From Neobacillus jeddahensis (GTDB taxonomy: Bacteria > Bacillota > Bacilli > Bacillales > Cytobacillaceae): DNA of 64,000 nucleotides. Both the position numbers and the translations under genes were made by a program. Numbering within the stretch: position 1 is the first letter of the stretch; every line of letters begins with the position of its first letter. The notes under the pieces are model-generated. The model ran no database searches and was not told where the DNA came from. It saw only the letters and a program-made list of their open reading frames with translations. Shown piece after piece: positions 54,375-63,932 of this stretch. The stretch covers positions 121,001 to 185,000 of the forward strand of contig NZ_CCAS010000001.1 of the NCBI RefSeq assembly GCF_000612625.1, in the 5' to 3' direction.

Positions 54375-54527
54375 TTACTGATTTTTCTTCCGTTTTTTAT
54401 TATTCATGCGCTCTTTTGCTGTTAATTCTGGTTCGCTGGCCAGTTCCTCATTGAAACCGGCTCCATTTCCTTGCCCCTTAGCAGCATTCATTCCCGGAAT
54501 GACATGATTAGACTTTCGTTTCACCAT
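54375..54527 (-). CDS. sspO: Small acid-soluble spore protein O
   Basis: A 50-residue protein beginning [20 protein letters not shown] and ending [12 protein letters not shown], matching SspO of B. subtilis. GGAGG lies 8 nt before the ATG at 54527; an ATG six nt upstream of it overlaps the site. It is divergent from citB, as in B. subtilis. Confidence 0.93.
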   Translation of the reverse strand: MVKRKSNHVIPGMNAAKGQGNGAGFNEELASEPELTAKERMNNKKRKKNQ

Positions 54528-54713
54528 TCCCATCACCTCCTGTAGTTTAATATTTCCCCCTTTGCTGAATTAATGACAAATTATTGGTTTTTTGAGATAA
54601 TATTTATGAAAAGCAGTACTTTCCCAATCTCCAACATTCACTTTAATACAGTGGGATTTGCGAAATATTCTGAACAAATTACATAAAAAACATAAGAAAA
54701 ACTTATCAACCAC

Positions 54714-54731
54714 AATAACTTTCTTGTTATT
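54714..54731 (+). promoter_or_regulatory. Dyad element upstream of citB (CcpC-type candidate)
   Basis: AATAAC-TTTCTT-GTTATT is a perfect inverted repeat about 124 bp before the citB start. B. subtilis citB is repressed by CcpC at ATAA-N7-TTAT dyads; the spacing here is N8. The rest of 54541-54840 is AT-rich with no gene. Confidence 0.45.
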
Positions 54732-54854
54732 TACTTATGTAATCGGTTGTATTAAGATTGAATTGTGAGAAAAGTGAACAGGGATGGGAAAATTCAAACT
54801 TTTCGACTTTTCGTTAATTTTGTATTATTATGACGAATGAGGGGGTTTTTACAC

Positions 54855-57560
54855 ATGGTAAAAAATGATGTATTTAACGCGCGTTCTTCTTTTGAAGCGA
54901 ACGGTAAACGCTACCACTATTACCGCTTGAACGCACTAGAAGAAGCAGGTCTAGGCAAGGTATCGAACTTGCCATATTCTGTAAAGGTATTACTTGAATC
55001 AGTACTTCGCCAATATGATGGCCGTGTAATCACAAAAGAGCATGTTGAAAACTTAGCAAAATGGGGAACAAATGAGCTTAAAGAAGTGGATGTTCCATTC
55101 AAGCCAGCTCGCGTAATCCTACAAGACTTCACAGGTGTGCCTGCAGTTGTTGACCTTGCTTCATTACGAAAAGCAATGGCTGACCTTGGCGGTAACCCAG
55201 ACAAAATTAATCCAGAGAAAACGGTTGATCTTGTTATTGATCACTCTGTCCAAGTTGATGCTTATGGCTCAAATGATTCTTTAAGAATCAACATGGATTA
55301 TGAATTTGAACGCAATGCCGAGCGTTATCAGTTCTTAAGTTGGGCACAAAAATCATTTAACAATTATCGTGCCGTTCCACCAGCAACAGGGATTGTTCAC
55401 CAAGTTAACCTTGAGTTCTTAGCAGATGTAGTTCACGTAGCAGATGCGGATGGAGAATTAGAAACCTATCCTGATACATTAGTTGGAACGGATTCCCATA
55501 CTACTATGATAAATGGTCTTGGCGTTTTAGGCTGGGGCGTTGGCGGAATTGAAGCAGAAGCAGGAATGCTCGGTCAGCCTTCTTATTTCCCAGTTCCAGA
55601 GGTAATCGGCGTGAAGCTAATCGGAGAACTTCCAAATGGTGCAACAGCAACAGATCTTGCCTTAAAAGTAACGCAAGTTCTTCGTAAACATGGTGTGGTT
55701 GGTAAATTTGTTGAATATTTCGGACCTGGTGTGTCTTCTTTACCGCTAGCTGACCGTGCAACGATCGCTAACATGGCACCTGAATATGGCGCAACATGCG
55801 GATTCTTCCCAATTGATGACGAATCACTTGCTTATATGCGTTTAACCGGCCGTGAAGAAGAACAAGTGAAAGTTGTGGAAGAATACTGCAAGGCAAACGG
55901 ATTATTCTTTGATCCATCCTTAGAACCTGTTTACACAGATGTCATCGAAATCGATCTAACTGAAATCGAAGCGAATCTTTCTGGTCCAAAACGTCCACAA
56001 GATTTAATTCCACTTTCAAAAATGAAAGAAGAATTCGTTAAAGCGGTTTCTGCACCTCAAGGAAACCAAGGCTTCGGCTTACAAGCAGATGAGCTAGATA
56101 AATCGGCTGCTGTTAAATTTAACAACGGTGACGAAACAACCATTAAAACTGGTGCCGTTGCGATTGCATCGATCACAAGCTGTACAAACACATCAAACCC
56201 TTACGTTCTAGTAGGTGCTGGACTAGTTGCGAAGAAGGCAGTTGAATTAGGAATGGAAGTTCCAAAATTCGTAAAAACTTCTTTAGCCCCTGGTTCAAAG
56301 GTTGTAACAGGTTACCTTCGTGACTCTGGATTACTTCCATTCTTAGAGCAAATCGGCTTCAACCTTGTAGGTTATGGTTGTACAACATGTATCGGTAACT
56401 CCGGTCCATTAAAAGAAGAAATTGAAAAAACAATTGCTGAAAATGATCTTCTCGTTACATCTGTTCTTTCAGGTAATCGTAACTTCGAAGGACGTATTCA
56501 CCCGCTTGTAAAAGCAAACTATCTGGCTTCACCACCATTAGTTGTTGCCTATGCACTGGCTGGTACTGTAAACATCGACTTCGCTTCTGAAGCAATTGGT
56601 AAAGATAAAGATGGTAATGATGTATTCTTCAAAGATATCTGGCCATCCACCTCTGAAGTCAATGATGTAGTTAAACGTACGGTAACTCCTGAACTATTCC
56701 GCAGAGAATATGAGAATGTGTTTGGCGATAACGAACGTTGGAATGAAATTAAAACAAGTAATGAACCATTATATACTTGGGATGAAAATTCAACATATAT
56801 TGCAAATCCGCCATTCTTTGAAGGTTTATCACCTGAACCAGGAGAGGTAGAACCATTATCAGGACTTCGTGTCGTTGGTAAGTTTGGTGATTCCGTAACA
56901 ACTGACCATATTTCTCCAGCAGGAGCAATTGGAAAAAACACTCCAGCAGGTAAGTATTTATTAGAAAAAGGTGTTCAGCCCCGCGACTTTAACTCTTACG
57001 GTTCACGTCGTGGTAACCACGAAGTAATGATGCGTGGAACATTCGCTAACATTCGGATTCGTAACCAAATCGCACCAGGAACTGAAGGTGGATTCACTAC
57101 TTACTGGCCAACTGGTGAAGTGACTTCTATCTATGATGCTTGTATGCAGTATAAACAAGACGGTACTGGCCTAATGGTTATAGCTGGTAAGGATTACGGA
57201 ATGGGCTCTTCACGTGACTGGGCTGCCAAAGGAACAAACCTACTTGGCATTAAAACAGTTCTTGCTGAAAGCTTTGAACGTATTCACCGTTCAAACCTTG
57301 TGTTAATGGGCGTGTTGCCGCTTCAATTTAAAGACGGCGAAAATGCGGAAACACTTGGCTTAACCGGCAAAGAGACAATTGATGTACAAGTGGACGAAAA
57401 CGTTAGACCTCGTGATCTTCTAAAAGTAACGGCAACTGACGAGGCTGGTAACAAAAAAGAATTTGAAGTACTTGTTCGCTTTGATTCTGAAGTTGAAATT
57501 GATTACTACCGTCATGGTGGGATTTTACAAATGGTTCTTCGTGAAAAATTACAAGCATAA
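54855..57560 (+). CDS. citB: Aconitate hydratase
   Basis: A 901-residue TCA-cycle enzyme of the AcnA/IRP1 type. Cluster cysteines occur in [20 protein letters not shown] and [15 protein letters not shown]. Substrate-site residues are in [20 protein letters not shown] and [20 protein letters not shown]. In the apo form the family binds iron-responsive mRNA sequences. The start at ATG 54855 aligns with [20 protein letters not shown]; an in-frame ATG at 54837 overlaps the GAGGGGG site. It sits between sspO and yneN, as in B. subtilis. Confidence 0.96.
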   Translation: MVKNDVFNARSSFEANGKRYHYYRLNALEEAGLGKVSNLPYSVKVLLESVLRQYDGRVITKEHVENLAKWGTNELKEVDVPFKPARVILQDFTGVPAVVDLASLRKAMADLGGNPDKINPEKTVDLVIDHSVQVDAYGSNDSLRINMDYEFERNAERYQFLSWAQKSFNNYRAVPPATGIVHQVNLEFLADVVHVADADGELETYPDTLVGTDSHTTMINGLGVLGWGVGGIEAEAGMLGQPSYFPVPEVIGVKLIGELPNGATATDLALKVTQVLRKHGVVGKFVEYFGPGVSSLPLADRATIANMAPEYGATCGFFPIDDESLAYMRLTGREEEQVKVVEEYCKANGLFFDPSLEPVYTDVIEIDLTEIEANLSGPKRPQDLIPLSKMKEEFVKAVSAPQGNQGFGLQADELDKSAAVKFNNGDETTIKTGAVAIASITSCTNTSNPYVLVGAGLVAKKAVELGMEVPKFVKTSLAPGSKVVTGYLRDSGLLPFLEQIGFNLVGYGCTTCIGNSGPLKEEIEKTIAENDLLVTSVLSGNRNFEGRIHPLVKANYLASPPLVVAYALAGTVNIDFASEAIGKDKDGNDVFFKDIWPSTSEVNDVVKRTVTPELFRREYENVFGDNERWNEIKTSNEPLYTWDENSTYIANPPFFEGLSPEPGEVEPLSGLRVVGKFGDSVTTDHISPAGAIGKNTPAGKYLLEKGVQPRDFNSYGSRRGNHEVMMRGTFANIRIRNQIAPGTEGGFTTYWPTGEVTSIYDACMQYKQDGTGLMVIAGKDYGMGSSRDWAAKGTNLLGIKTVLAESFERIHRSNLVLMGVLPLQFKDGENAETLGLTGKETIDVQVDENVRPRDLLKVTATDEAGNKKEFEVLVRFDSEVEIDYYRHGGILQMVLREKLQA

Positions 57561-57567
57561 ATAGTTA

Positions 57568-57601
57568 AACCATCATGTCCTTGTTGACATGGTGGTTTTT
57601 T
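57568..57601 (+). terminator. Rho-independent terminator of citB
   Basis: AACCATCATGTC / GACATGGTGGTT followed by TTTTAC. Confidence 0.85.
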
Positions 57602-57772
57602 ACATTTATGGTGATGAAAAAACTCTATAAAAGTAAGCAAATACTACTTGTTTTCATTTATGTAGATAAAATTGCGGAATTTGTCACAGTTTTGGCATAT
57701 AGAAATTTTGTTTCAACTGGGTTAATAGTGTAAAATCGATGTAGCAGAGATGAAGTAAAGGAGGATTCGGGG

Positions 57773-58309
57773 ATGATAAAAAAAGTAATTGCAGCCGTTG
57801 TCTTAATTAGCTTATTAACGGTAGCAATTGTTCAGGCAATGGATAAAAAGACAGATGCTCCCGAAACGACAACCCAAACATCAGCCAATAAAGAAGGACT
57901 TGAAATTGGTGCCAAGGCCCCTGATTTTGAACTAAAAACTTTAACCGGTGAAACTGTAAAGCTATCGGATTTAAAAGGGAAAAAAATCATGCTTAATTTT
58001 TGGGCAACTTGGTGTCCACCATGTAAAGCGGAAATGCCTGAAATGGAGCAGTTTTCCAAACAACTTGGGGATGATACCCTCATATTAGCCGTCAACATCG
58101 ACCCTCAATTAGATGTGCAAGGATTTGTTGATGAAAATAAAATTACCTTTCCAATTCTGCTTGATGCAGAAGACAAAGTAAATGAAGCGTATCAAGTAAT
58201 ATCCATACCGACTACATATTTTATTGACAGTAAAGGGATTATACAAAACAAATATGTAGGTTCGATGAAGCTAAATATTATGAAAGAGTTTACGGGAAAA
58301 TTAAACTAA
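57773..58309 (+). CDS. Membrane-anchored thioredoxin-like protein (YneN/ResA-TlpA type)
   Basis: A 178-residue protein. Residues 4-23 are an uncleaved signal anchor. The extracytoplasmic redoxin domain has APDFELKTLTGETVKLSDLK, active site FWATWCPPCKAEMPEM near residue 82, the cis-Pro in ISIPTTYFIDSKG near 145, and a short C-terminus. Relatives reduce disulfides in cytochrome maturation or spore cortex assembly. The position after citB matches yneN of B. subtilis. AAAGGAGG precedes the ATG. Confidence 0.88.
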   Translation: MIKKVIAAVVLISLLTVAIVQAMDKKTDAPETTTQTSANKEGLEIGAKAPDFELKTLTGETVKLSDLKGKKIMLNFWATWCPPCKAEMPEMEQFSKQLGDDTLILAVNIDPQLDVQGFVDENKITFPILLDAEDKVNEAYQVISIPTTYFIDSKGIIQNKYVGSMKLNIMKEFTGKLN

Positions 58310-58311
58310 TC

Positions 58312-58347
58312 AAAGACATTGGGATGACCAATGTCTTTTTCTTTTTG
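58312..58347 (+). terminator. Rho-independent terminator
   Basis: AAAGACATTGG / CCAATGTCTTT followed by TTCTTTTT. Confidence 0.85.
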
Positions 58348-58471
58348 TTGTATTAATCCCTTTTTAAAAATAAACACTTACCAATCGATATAATTTTCAA
58401 AAAGTTGTAATAATTGCAAGCGTTTGCGGGCATAATAACTGTTACAATAGGAAATAAGGAAGGTGATATCA

Positions 58472-58603
58472 ATGAGAAAACCTAGAAAACGTTCTTTCGC
58501 AGAACTTGTTTCAGAAAATAAATCGCAACTATTAAAAGATAGTGCAGCAATGGAAAAAATTGAGCAGCGCCTAGAAGAAAAGCGCCTCGGTAAGGCCGAG
58601 TAA
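58472..58603 (+). CDS. FbpB-family small basic protein
   Basis: A 43-residue protein, RKPRKRSFAELVSENKSQLL then AAMEKIEQRLEEKRLGKAE, the pattern of the FbpB/FbpC family of small basic proteins. In B. subtilis these are Fur-regulated and assist the iron-sparing small RNA FsrA. AAGGAAGGTGAT precedes the ATG. No clear Fur box was seen in the 160 bp upstream. Its place next to aconitase, a known target of iron-sparing repression, is suggestive (inference). Confidence 0.75.
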   Translation: MRKPRKRSFAELVSENKSQLLKDSAAMEKIEQRLEEKRLGKAE

Positions 58604-58669
58604 CGCAAAGTTTTCCACTCATCATTTTCCGTCCTTATGGGTAACATGTAATTAAGGAGGGATCATGAA

Positions 58670-58813
58670 ATGAGTAATCCAAAAAAGCATAGTCAGCCTT
58701 ATAGACCAAGTCATCTTGGAACACAGCCAATTGGGTATAGTGGGAACAAAGGAAAGAAGATGAACGATACTTCTGGCCAACACGCCCAAGTCATTCAAAC
58801 AAAAGGTGAATAA
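58670..58813 (+). CDS. sspN: Small acid-soluble spore protein N
   Basis: A 47-residue protein: QPYRPSHLGTQPIGYSGNKG and MNDTSGQHAQVIQTKGE match SspN (PSHLGTKP, NKGxKMxDTSG, QTKGE). A minor forespore SASP. AAGGAGG lies 9 nt before the ATG. An overlapping ATG four bases upstream reads a stop at once. It precedes tlp as in B. subtilis, but with its own terminator and repeat between. Confidence 0.92.
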   Translation: MSNPKKHSQPYRPSHLGTQPIGYSGNKGKKMNDTSGQHAQVIQTKGE

Positions 58814-58823
58814 TAGATGGAGT

Positions 58824-58859
58824 AAGACCCACAGGCTGTGCCTTGTGGGTCTTTTTTTA
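58824..58859 (+). terminator. Rho-independent terminator of sspN
   Basis: AAGACCCACA / TGTGGGTCTT followed by TTTTT. Confidence 0.88.
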
Positions 58860-58904
58860 AAGATAAAAAAGGATAAATTTTGACTTTGAGAATTGTACAG
58901 CTCC

Positions 58905-58937
58905 AGGCGCCGATAGGCGGGCGCCTTGCTCGTTTCT
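58905..58937. repeat. Dispersed GC-rich intergenic repeat, copy 2
   Basis: AGGCGCC / GGCGCCT palindrome around GATAGGCG. Positions 58910-58937 match the reverse complement of 15056-15083 at 25 of 28 bases. Confidence 0.55.
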
Positions 58938-59017
58938 TTTAATTATCCTGTGATAAATTTCGGATTCGGTTACACACTATATCTGTACCAATTACACTTT
59001 AAGGAGGATTTATGAAC

Positions 59018-59248
59018 ATGAATCAAAATAATAACAAACCAAATCCAGATGATCGTAGTGATAATGTAGAAAAACTTCAGTCAATGATTCACAATACAAT
59101 TGAAAACATGGAAGCAGCAGAGGAATCACTTGACTTTGCTGATAGTGAGCAACAGAGGCAACAAATTGAAGCAAAAAATGAGCGAAGACGGGAAAGCATT
59201 GATTCGTTCCGTTCCGAAATAAAAGATGAATCTCATAACCAAAGCTAA
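59018..59248 (+). CDS. tlp: Small acid-soluble spore protein Tlp
   Basis: A 76-residue, highly charged thioredoxin-like-named spore protein (not a thioredoxin). [20 protein letters not shown] and [14 protein letters not shown], then [19 protein letters not shown], match Tlp. The ATG at 59018 is 10 nt after AAGGAGG; the in-frame ATG at 59012 is only 4 nt away. It lies in the SASP cluster as in B. subtilis. Confidence 0.93.
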   Translation: MNQNNNKPNPDDRSDNVEKLQSMIHNTIENMEAAEESLDFADSEQQRQQIEAKNERRRESIDSFRSEIKDESHNQS

Positions 59249-59255
59249 ACAGACG

Positions 59256-59287
59256 AAAAACCTGTTCATTTGAACAGGTTTTTCTTG
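59256..59287 (+). terminator. Rho-independent terminator of tlp
   Basis: AAAAACCTGTTC / GAACAGGTTTTT followed by CTTG. Confidence 0.88.
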
Positions 59288-59519
59288 TCAACACTTTAGA
59301 TGACCTCTTCCTTGAGGATTGGGTTAAAAATATTACCCATTGAAAAATCAGACAACTAATTAGCGGATCAGAGTGCTTAGTGTACTTCCTCCTCAACGCT
59401 ATGGTAAAATGGATAAAGCCTTGAAAAGGGCTTCTTTCGTACAAGACCCTTTAATCCTGTTAATTATGGAAGAAACTATCTATCCGATTCAGAAATAGAA
59501 ATATTTAGATAAAGAAGTG

Positions 59520-61850
59520 ATGATTTTGAAACAACAAGAAAAAATACGGACTTCCTATTTTGAACAAATCCAACAGTGGGAACAAGAGCTTCAGCAGACA
59601 GGAGTCATTTATAATGAAACTTCATTAATCACAGCCTTACGTCAAGAGACAAATTCTCTTACATTATCTAAGCTGTTAACACTTGGTGCTCTATCTAGAC
59701 TTGGACGCAATCCGCAAGACTCTTTGGCGTTTTTATGGCTAGAAAAGGCACAGAAACTCGATCCACATAACCGAAAAGCCCAGGAATATAGGGTACAATC
59801 TGATTGGAATAAGCTGTATGACCTATTAGCGCCCCTATCATTTCCACCTATGCGGGAAACAGATAATCGTACCGCAAAAAAGAAAACAGCAGAGCAATAC
59901 ATAGACGTTTGTCAAAGCTTTTTAGCTAAAGCGGATGACCAGCTTCAACTGCTACAAGCAACAACTGAGATTACCTCTACAATGGATGAAAAAAATCTTC
60001 ACCAAAGGTACGAAAACCTAGTCGATTTACTGTCGCTAGCCATAGAGGAAACAGGCAGCTTGTTACGAGCGGTTGAGGAATATGATCGTTCGATAACGGG
60101 CGTTTTCCATACATCCATCTATTATGATGATTTAAAACTGCACATGGCTAAGGTGGAAGAAATCAAACAAACTTGGCAACAGCAGTTTGTCGAGGGAGAA
60201 CAATCGGCCCCAGTAACAGAAAAGGCTTTGGATCAGCTCCAACAAATGATTGGAATGGATATAGTGAAAAAGCGGGTCAACGATTTTTATCGGTTTTTAA
60301 CCTATCAAAAGAATCGTAAGAAGCTGGGATTTCAAACGAAAGATGAGCTCAGCTTAAACATGATCCTAACTGGGAATCCGGGTACAGGAAAAACGACCCT
60401 GGCCAGACTTTTAGCCAAAATCTATCATGAGCTTGGAGCCTTGCCAAGAGAAGAAGTGATTGAGACAAACCGGTCACAGCTGGTCGGTTCCTTTGTGGGT
60501 CAAACTGAAGAAAACGTCCGCGCCATCGTTGAGCGCTCCATTGGCGGGGTGTTATTTATTGATGAAGCCTATAGCTTAAAACGGGAGGGACAAACAGGAA
60601 ATGATTATGGTCAGGCAGCGATTGATACGCTGGTTTCACTGATGACGAGCAGTGAGCATGGTGGGAAATTCGCTGTTATCCTAGCAGGTTATCCTGATGA
60701 GATGCGCTCCTTTTTACAGGCAAATCCTGGCTTACGCAGTCGCTTTCCAGAATCCAACTTTATTCATTTGCCAAATTACTCTAACGGAGAATTAATTAAA
60801 ATTGCTGAGAAAGTTGCAGCAGAAAATGATTATCTTTTATCCGATGAATCCAAAATTGAAATTGATCATCGCCTTGAACAAGAACGGGTCGATGATTCAT
60901 TTGGAAACGCAAGAACTGTCCGAAATATTGTCTTGGATGCTATTTTTAAAAAAGGGGCAGAAAACCAAACGTTGGATGAAGACATTTTTAACTATATGCT
61001 CCTGGATCAAGCTGATTTTCAAATTGAAACAGAAAATAGTAAAGAATCACCACAAGAAAAGCTAAATGACCTAATTGGACTTGAATCCATTAAAGAGGAG
61101 ATGAGGACACTCATCTCGTTTGTAAAGATGCAGCAGTATAGAAGGAAAAAGGGACTGCCCATAGTGCCGATTCAACTCCATGCAGTCTTCACGGGAAATC
61201 CAGGGACAGGGAAAACAACCGTTGCAAAAATTTATGCAGAATACTTAAAGGAATGTGGGATTTTAAAAAGAGGTCATTTAATTGTGGCGAGCAGAGCTGA
61301 TTTTGTCGCCGGCTATGTCGGACAAACCGCTGGAAAAACAAAGCAAAAAATTAAAGAAGCCCTTGGTGGCGTCTTGTTTATTGATGAAGCCTATTCACTT
61401 CTAAGTCCATCCGCTGGAGATTTTGGCAAAGAGGTCATTGATACGCTTGTCGATGAAATGACAAAGCAAAATGAAAATTTAGTGGTCGTTCTGGCTGGTT
61501 ATCCACATGAAATGGATCAACTACTTAAAAGCAACCCAGGACTTCGTTCTAGATTTAAAAAGTTTTTCCTATTCCCTGATTACAGCTCTGAAGAACTATT
61601 TGAAATTATGTCTACCTATGCGGAACGGTTCCAGTACCAAATTACATCAGAGGCTAAGAATTTATTGCTCCAATCAATGGAAGTTGAAACGTATAAAGGG
61701 AATGGTCGTTTTGCCACAAATATAGTGGATGAGATGATTCAGGCGCAAGCCGTTCGTTTAATTGATATCGGCGAGGACGAAACCTTCTATGAAAAATCGA
61801 TCATGCTGGAAATAGAGGATGTAAGGATTGCCTTAGGGAAGCTCTCGTAA
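59520..61850 (+). CDS. Double-AAA ATPase of the SpoVK/CbbX family
   Basis: A 777-residue protein with two complete CbbX-type AAA modules. Module 1 has Walker A TGNPGTGKTTLARLLAKIY (about residue 285), Walker B GGVLFIDEAYSLKREGQ and sensor region VILAGYPDEM. Module 2 has TGNPGTGKTTVAKIYAEYL (about 558), GGVLFIDEAYSLLSPSAG and VVLAGYPHEM. The first 230 residues are helical and TPR-like. Classic SpoVK is about 320 residues with one AAA. It is inserted between tlp and yneP relative to B. subtilis. Start codon choice is uncertain (ATG 59520 or TTG 59526), with only AAAGAAG upstream. Confidence 0.85.
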   Translation: MILKQQEKIRTSYFEQIQQWEQELQQTGVIYNETSLITALRQETNSLTLSKLLTLGALSRLGRNPQDSLAFLWLEKAQKLDPHNRKAQEYRVQSDWNKLYDLLAPLSFPPMRETDNRTAKKKTAEQYIDVCQSFLAKADDQLQLLQATTEITSTMDEKNLHQRYENLVDLLSLAIEETGSLLRAVEEYDRSITGVFHTSIYYDDLKLHMAKVEEIKQTWQQQFVEGEQSAPVTEKALDQLQQMIGMDIVKKRVNDFYRFLTYQKNRKKLGFQTKDELSLNMILTGNPGTGKTTLARLLAKIYHELGALPREEVIETNRSQLVGSFVGQTEENVRAIVERSIGGVLFIDEAYSLKREGQTGNDYGQAAIDTLVSLMTSSEHGGKFAVILAGYPDEMRSFLQANPGLRSRFPESNFIHLPNYSNGELIKIAEKVAAENDYLLSDESKIEIDHRLEQERVDDSFGNARTVRNIVLDAIFKKGAENQTLDEDIFNYMLLDQADFQIETENSKESPQEKLNDLIGLESIKEEMRTLISFVKMQQYRRKKGLPIVPIQLHAVFTGNPGTGKTTVAKIYAEYLKECGILKRGHLIVASRADFVAGYVGQTAGKTKQKIKEALGGVLFIDEAYSLLSPSAGDFGKEVIDTLVDEMTKQNENLVVVLAGYPHEMDQLLKSNPGLRSRFKKFFLFPDYSSEELFEIMSTYAERFQYQITSEAKNLLLQSMEVETYKGNGRFATNIVDEMIQAQAVRLIDIGEDETFYEKSIMLEIEDVRIALGKLS

Positions 61851-61877
61851 TTTCCAAACAGGAGGACTATATATTTG

Positions 61878-62306
61878 ATGGAAAACTATTTTATTTCGAC
61901 TAATGAAATTCAATTGTACTATGCGGATACAGACATGATGGGAGTTATTTACCACGCGAATTATCTAAAATATTTTGAGCTTGGTAGGTCTGGATTTATT
62001 GAAGCTCTCGGCTATAGTTATTTGGCGATGGAGGAATCTGGTTATTTTGCACCCGTTTATGACCTTCAAATCACCTATAAAAAACCGTTACGCTATGGGG
62101 ATAAGGCATTTGTAAGGACATGGGTACAAGTAAATGATGGGATTAAGACGATATATGCCTACACCATTGTAAATGGAAATAATGAAGTCTGTGCAGAAGG
62201 AACATCAACCCATATTATTGTCAAAAAGGATTCCTTTAGACCGACATCCTTTAAAAAGGCCTTTCCAGAATGGTACTTAAAATACGAAGAAATTAAAAGA
62301 AAGTAA
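61878..62306 (+). CDS. yneP: Hot-dog fold acyl-CoA thioesterase (YneP-like)
   Basis: A 142-residue 4HBT-family thioesterase. The active-site block is YYADTDMMGVIYHANYLKYF at residues 18-37, with the catalytic Asp in DTDxxG. The ending PEWYLKYEE is typical of YneP. It hydrolyses acyl-CoA, with substrate unknown. GGAGG lies upstream of the ATG at 61878; it follows the AAA gene by 27 nt and may be cotranscribed. Synteny with B. subtilis yneP. Confidence 0.87.
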   Translation: MENYFISTNEIQLYYADTDMMGVIYHANYLKYFELGRSGFIEALGYSYLAMEESGYFAPVYDLQITYKKPLRYGDKAFVRTWVQVNDGIKTIYAYTIVNGNNEVCAEGTSTHIIVKKDSFRPTSFKKAFPEWYLKYEEIKRK

Positions 62307-62369
62307 GCGGTGGACCTAAATGATATGAATATTGCCAAAAGAGGGCTTAACAGATCATATTTGGACAGG

Positions 62370-62418
62370 TCAAAAAGACCCACATGTGAAATAATCATTT
62401 CCTCATGTGGGTCTTTTC
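62370..62418. terminator. Bidirectional terminator
   Basis: AAAAAGACCCACATG / CATGTGGGTCTTTT between convergent yneP and yneR. Confidence 0.88.
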
Positions 62419-62419
62419 T

Positions 62420-62716
62420 CTAATCCATTTGCTTGTATTGAAAAACCGGTTCGTCATAGTCTGATTGATATTCGATGATTAAATCATGATCATCAAAATA
62501 CCATAAATCTTTTTCTTCAATATAGAAAGTAATCTCATTTTGAACTGTTTTTACACCGATATCAACAGGTTCTTCTTGTGCTATTCCAAGAGAAAATCCA
62601 CTTTGGACAGTACTGCATCCACCATATCGAACAAAGAAGCGAAGAAAATCCCCATTTGTTAGACTTAGTTCCTCTCTATACCACGCTGCTGCTTCACTAG
62701 TAATCTGTATATTCAT
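62420..62716 (-). CDS. yneR: HesB/IscA-like protein (YneR-like)
   Basis: A 98-residue protein of the HesB/YadR/YfhF branch. It has MNIQITSEAAAWYREELSL, RFFVRYGGCSTVQSGFSLG near residue 28, a single Cys where IscA proteins have three, and an acidic C-terminus (EYQSDYDEPVFQY). The lack of the CxC tail argues against iron-sulfur scaffold activity. Position matches B. subtilis yneR. Confidence 0.85.
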   Translation of the reverse strand: MNIQITSEAAAWYREELSLTNGDFLRFFVRYGGCSTVQSGFSLGIAQEEPVDIGVKTVQNEITFYIEEKDLWYFDDHDLIIEYQSDYDEPVFQYKQMD

Positions 62717-62780
62717 ATGTTGTACCCCTTTCTCGAAACCAATAGCATTATTATATAAGAAATATCTTCAGGAATCGAAT

Positions 62781-63932
62781 TTAATGGATCCATTTTGTTA
62801 TATGTGTCATTATTTCTTTATATTTTTCTGCTGGGGTAGCCAGCCCGTAGGCACCTGCATTTTCTAACGGTACCACGCGGAACTGCTGATATTTTTGACT
62901 TGTGACAAAGGTCGGTGAAAACTGAGGATTAGAAAGCTCAATCGTGCTACCATTCTCGTCGATATGCTTAGTGATATCGATCATGACCAGTCCTCCAATA
63001 TCCTTGTAATCGCCATACTGTCCTGAAATAAAATTACCTAATGAATAGATTACAAACGACTTCTCTCCAGTAGAAGTATTAATCCAATCCATTGGTTGTA
63101 ATACATGAGGATGAGAACCAAAAATGATATCAACACCTTCATTTGCCAAATATTTGGCTAAATCCTTTTGATCATTCGTAGGGATTCGTTGATATTCATT
63201 TCCCCAATGGATACTCATCACAACAACATCTGCTTTAGTTTTTGCGCGATGAATTTCATTCTTCATTTTTTCTCGGTCGATCAGGTTAACAAGAAAATCC
63301 TTCCCTTTTGGAACAGGTATTCCGTTTGTCCCATAGGTATAGGCAAGAAAGGCAATTTTGATGCCGTTTTTCTCCATAATCCGTAACGTCTGACGATCCT
63401 TTTCATCGGTAAAACTACCCACATGGGGTAAGCCAATCCCATCTAAATAGGTGGATTCGGAACGAATGCCTTTTTCCCCTCTATCTAATGTATGATTATT
63501 AGCCGTTGAAACAATATCAACTCCTGCAGCTTTGAGTGCATCAGCGACCTCGTATGGACTATTGAACATAGGATAACCTGAAAGACCTAGTTCAAGACCA
63601 CCTAACATGCTTTCTTGATTCGCTGTCAGCACATCTGGCTTCTCCAAGAGCGGTTTGACATTTTCAAACATCGGGGAAAAATCATAGTTAGCACCGTTAT
63701 AGGCATCTTGATAGACAGGACTATGAATGAGAATATCGCCGATGGCGCCAATAGTTACTTTTTCTGTTAACTCACGACTTTCTTGTTGTACTGCACGCAT
63801 CATATGTTCTTTTGGAGAATAAAACTTATCATTCTGTTTCGAAACTCTTATTTGATGAATGAACAGAAAGATCGTTGCAGCTATACTAACAACGATAATA
63901 AAAAGGGATGGGATCACTGCTTTTTTTTTCAT
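62781..63932 (-). CDS. CapA-family exported metallophosphatase-like protein
   Basis: A 383-residue protein. An N-terminal anchor (residues 5-24) precedes a calcineurin-like CapA/PgsA domain with TIGAIGDILIHSPVYQDAYN near residue 60, DVLTANQESMLGG near 98, STANNHTLDRGEKGIRS near 140, SIHWGNEY near 240, GSHPHVLQPMDWI near 273 and YSLGNFISGQY near 296. Relatives take part in poly-gamma-glutamate export or anchoring. No capB or capC is adjacent here, so the function is uncertain. Confidence 0.88.
   Translation of the reverse strand: MKKKAVIPSLFIIVVSIAATIFLFIHQIRVSKQNDKFYSPKEHMMRAVQQESRELTEKVTIGAIGDILIHSPVYQDAYNGANYDFSPMFENVKPLLEKPDVLTANQESMLGGLELGLSGYPMFNSPYEVADALKAAGVDIVSTANNHTLDRGEKGIRSESTYLDGIGLPHVGSFTDEKDRQTLRIMEKNGIKIAFLAYTYGTNGIPVPKGKDFLVNLIDREKMKNEIHRAKTKADVVVMSIHWGNEYQRIPTNDQKDLAKYLANEGVDIIFGSHPHVLQPMDWINTSTGEKSFVIYSLGNFISGQYGDYKDIGGLVMIDITKHIDENGSTIELSNPQFSPTFVTSQKYQQFRVVPLENAGAYGLATPAEKYKEIMTHITKWIH

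Noticed and set aside
49990..54850. Search for a tRNA-Sec gene and selB near selA
   Set aside because: No 90-100-nt cloverleaf with CCA end and no 600-codon SelB frame were seen in the gaps. They must lie outside the window if present.
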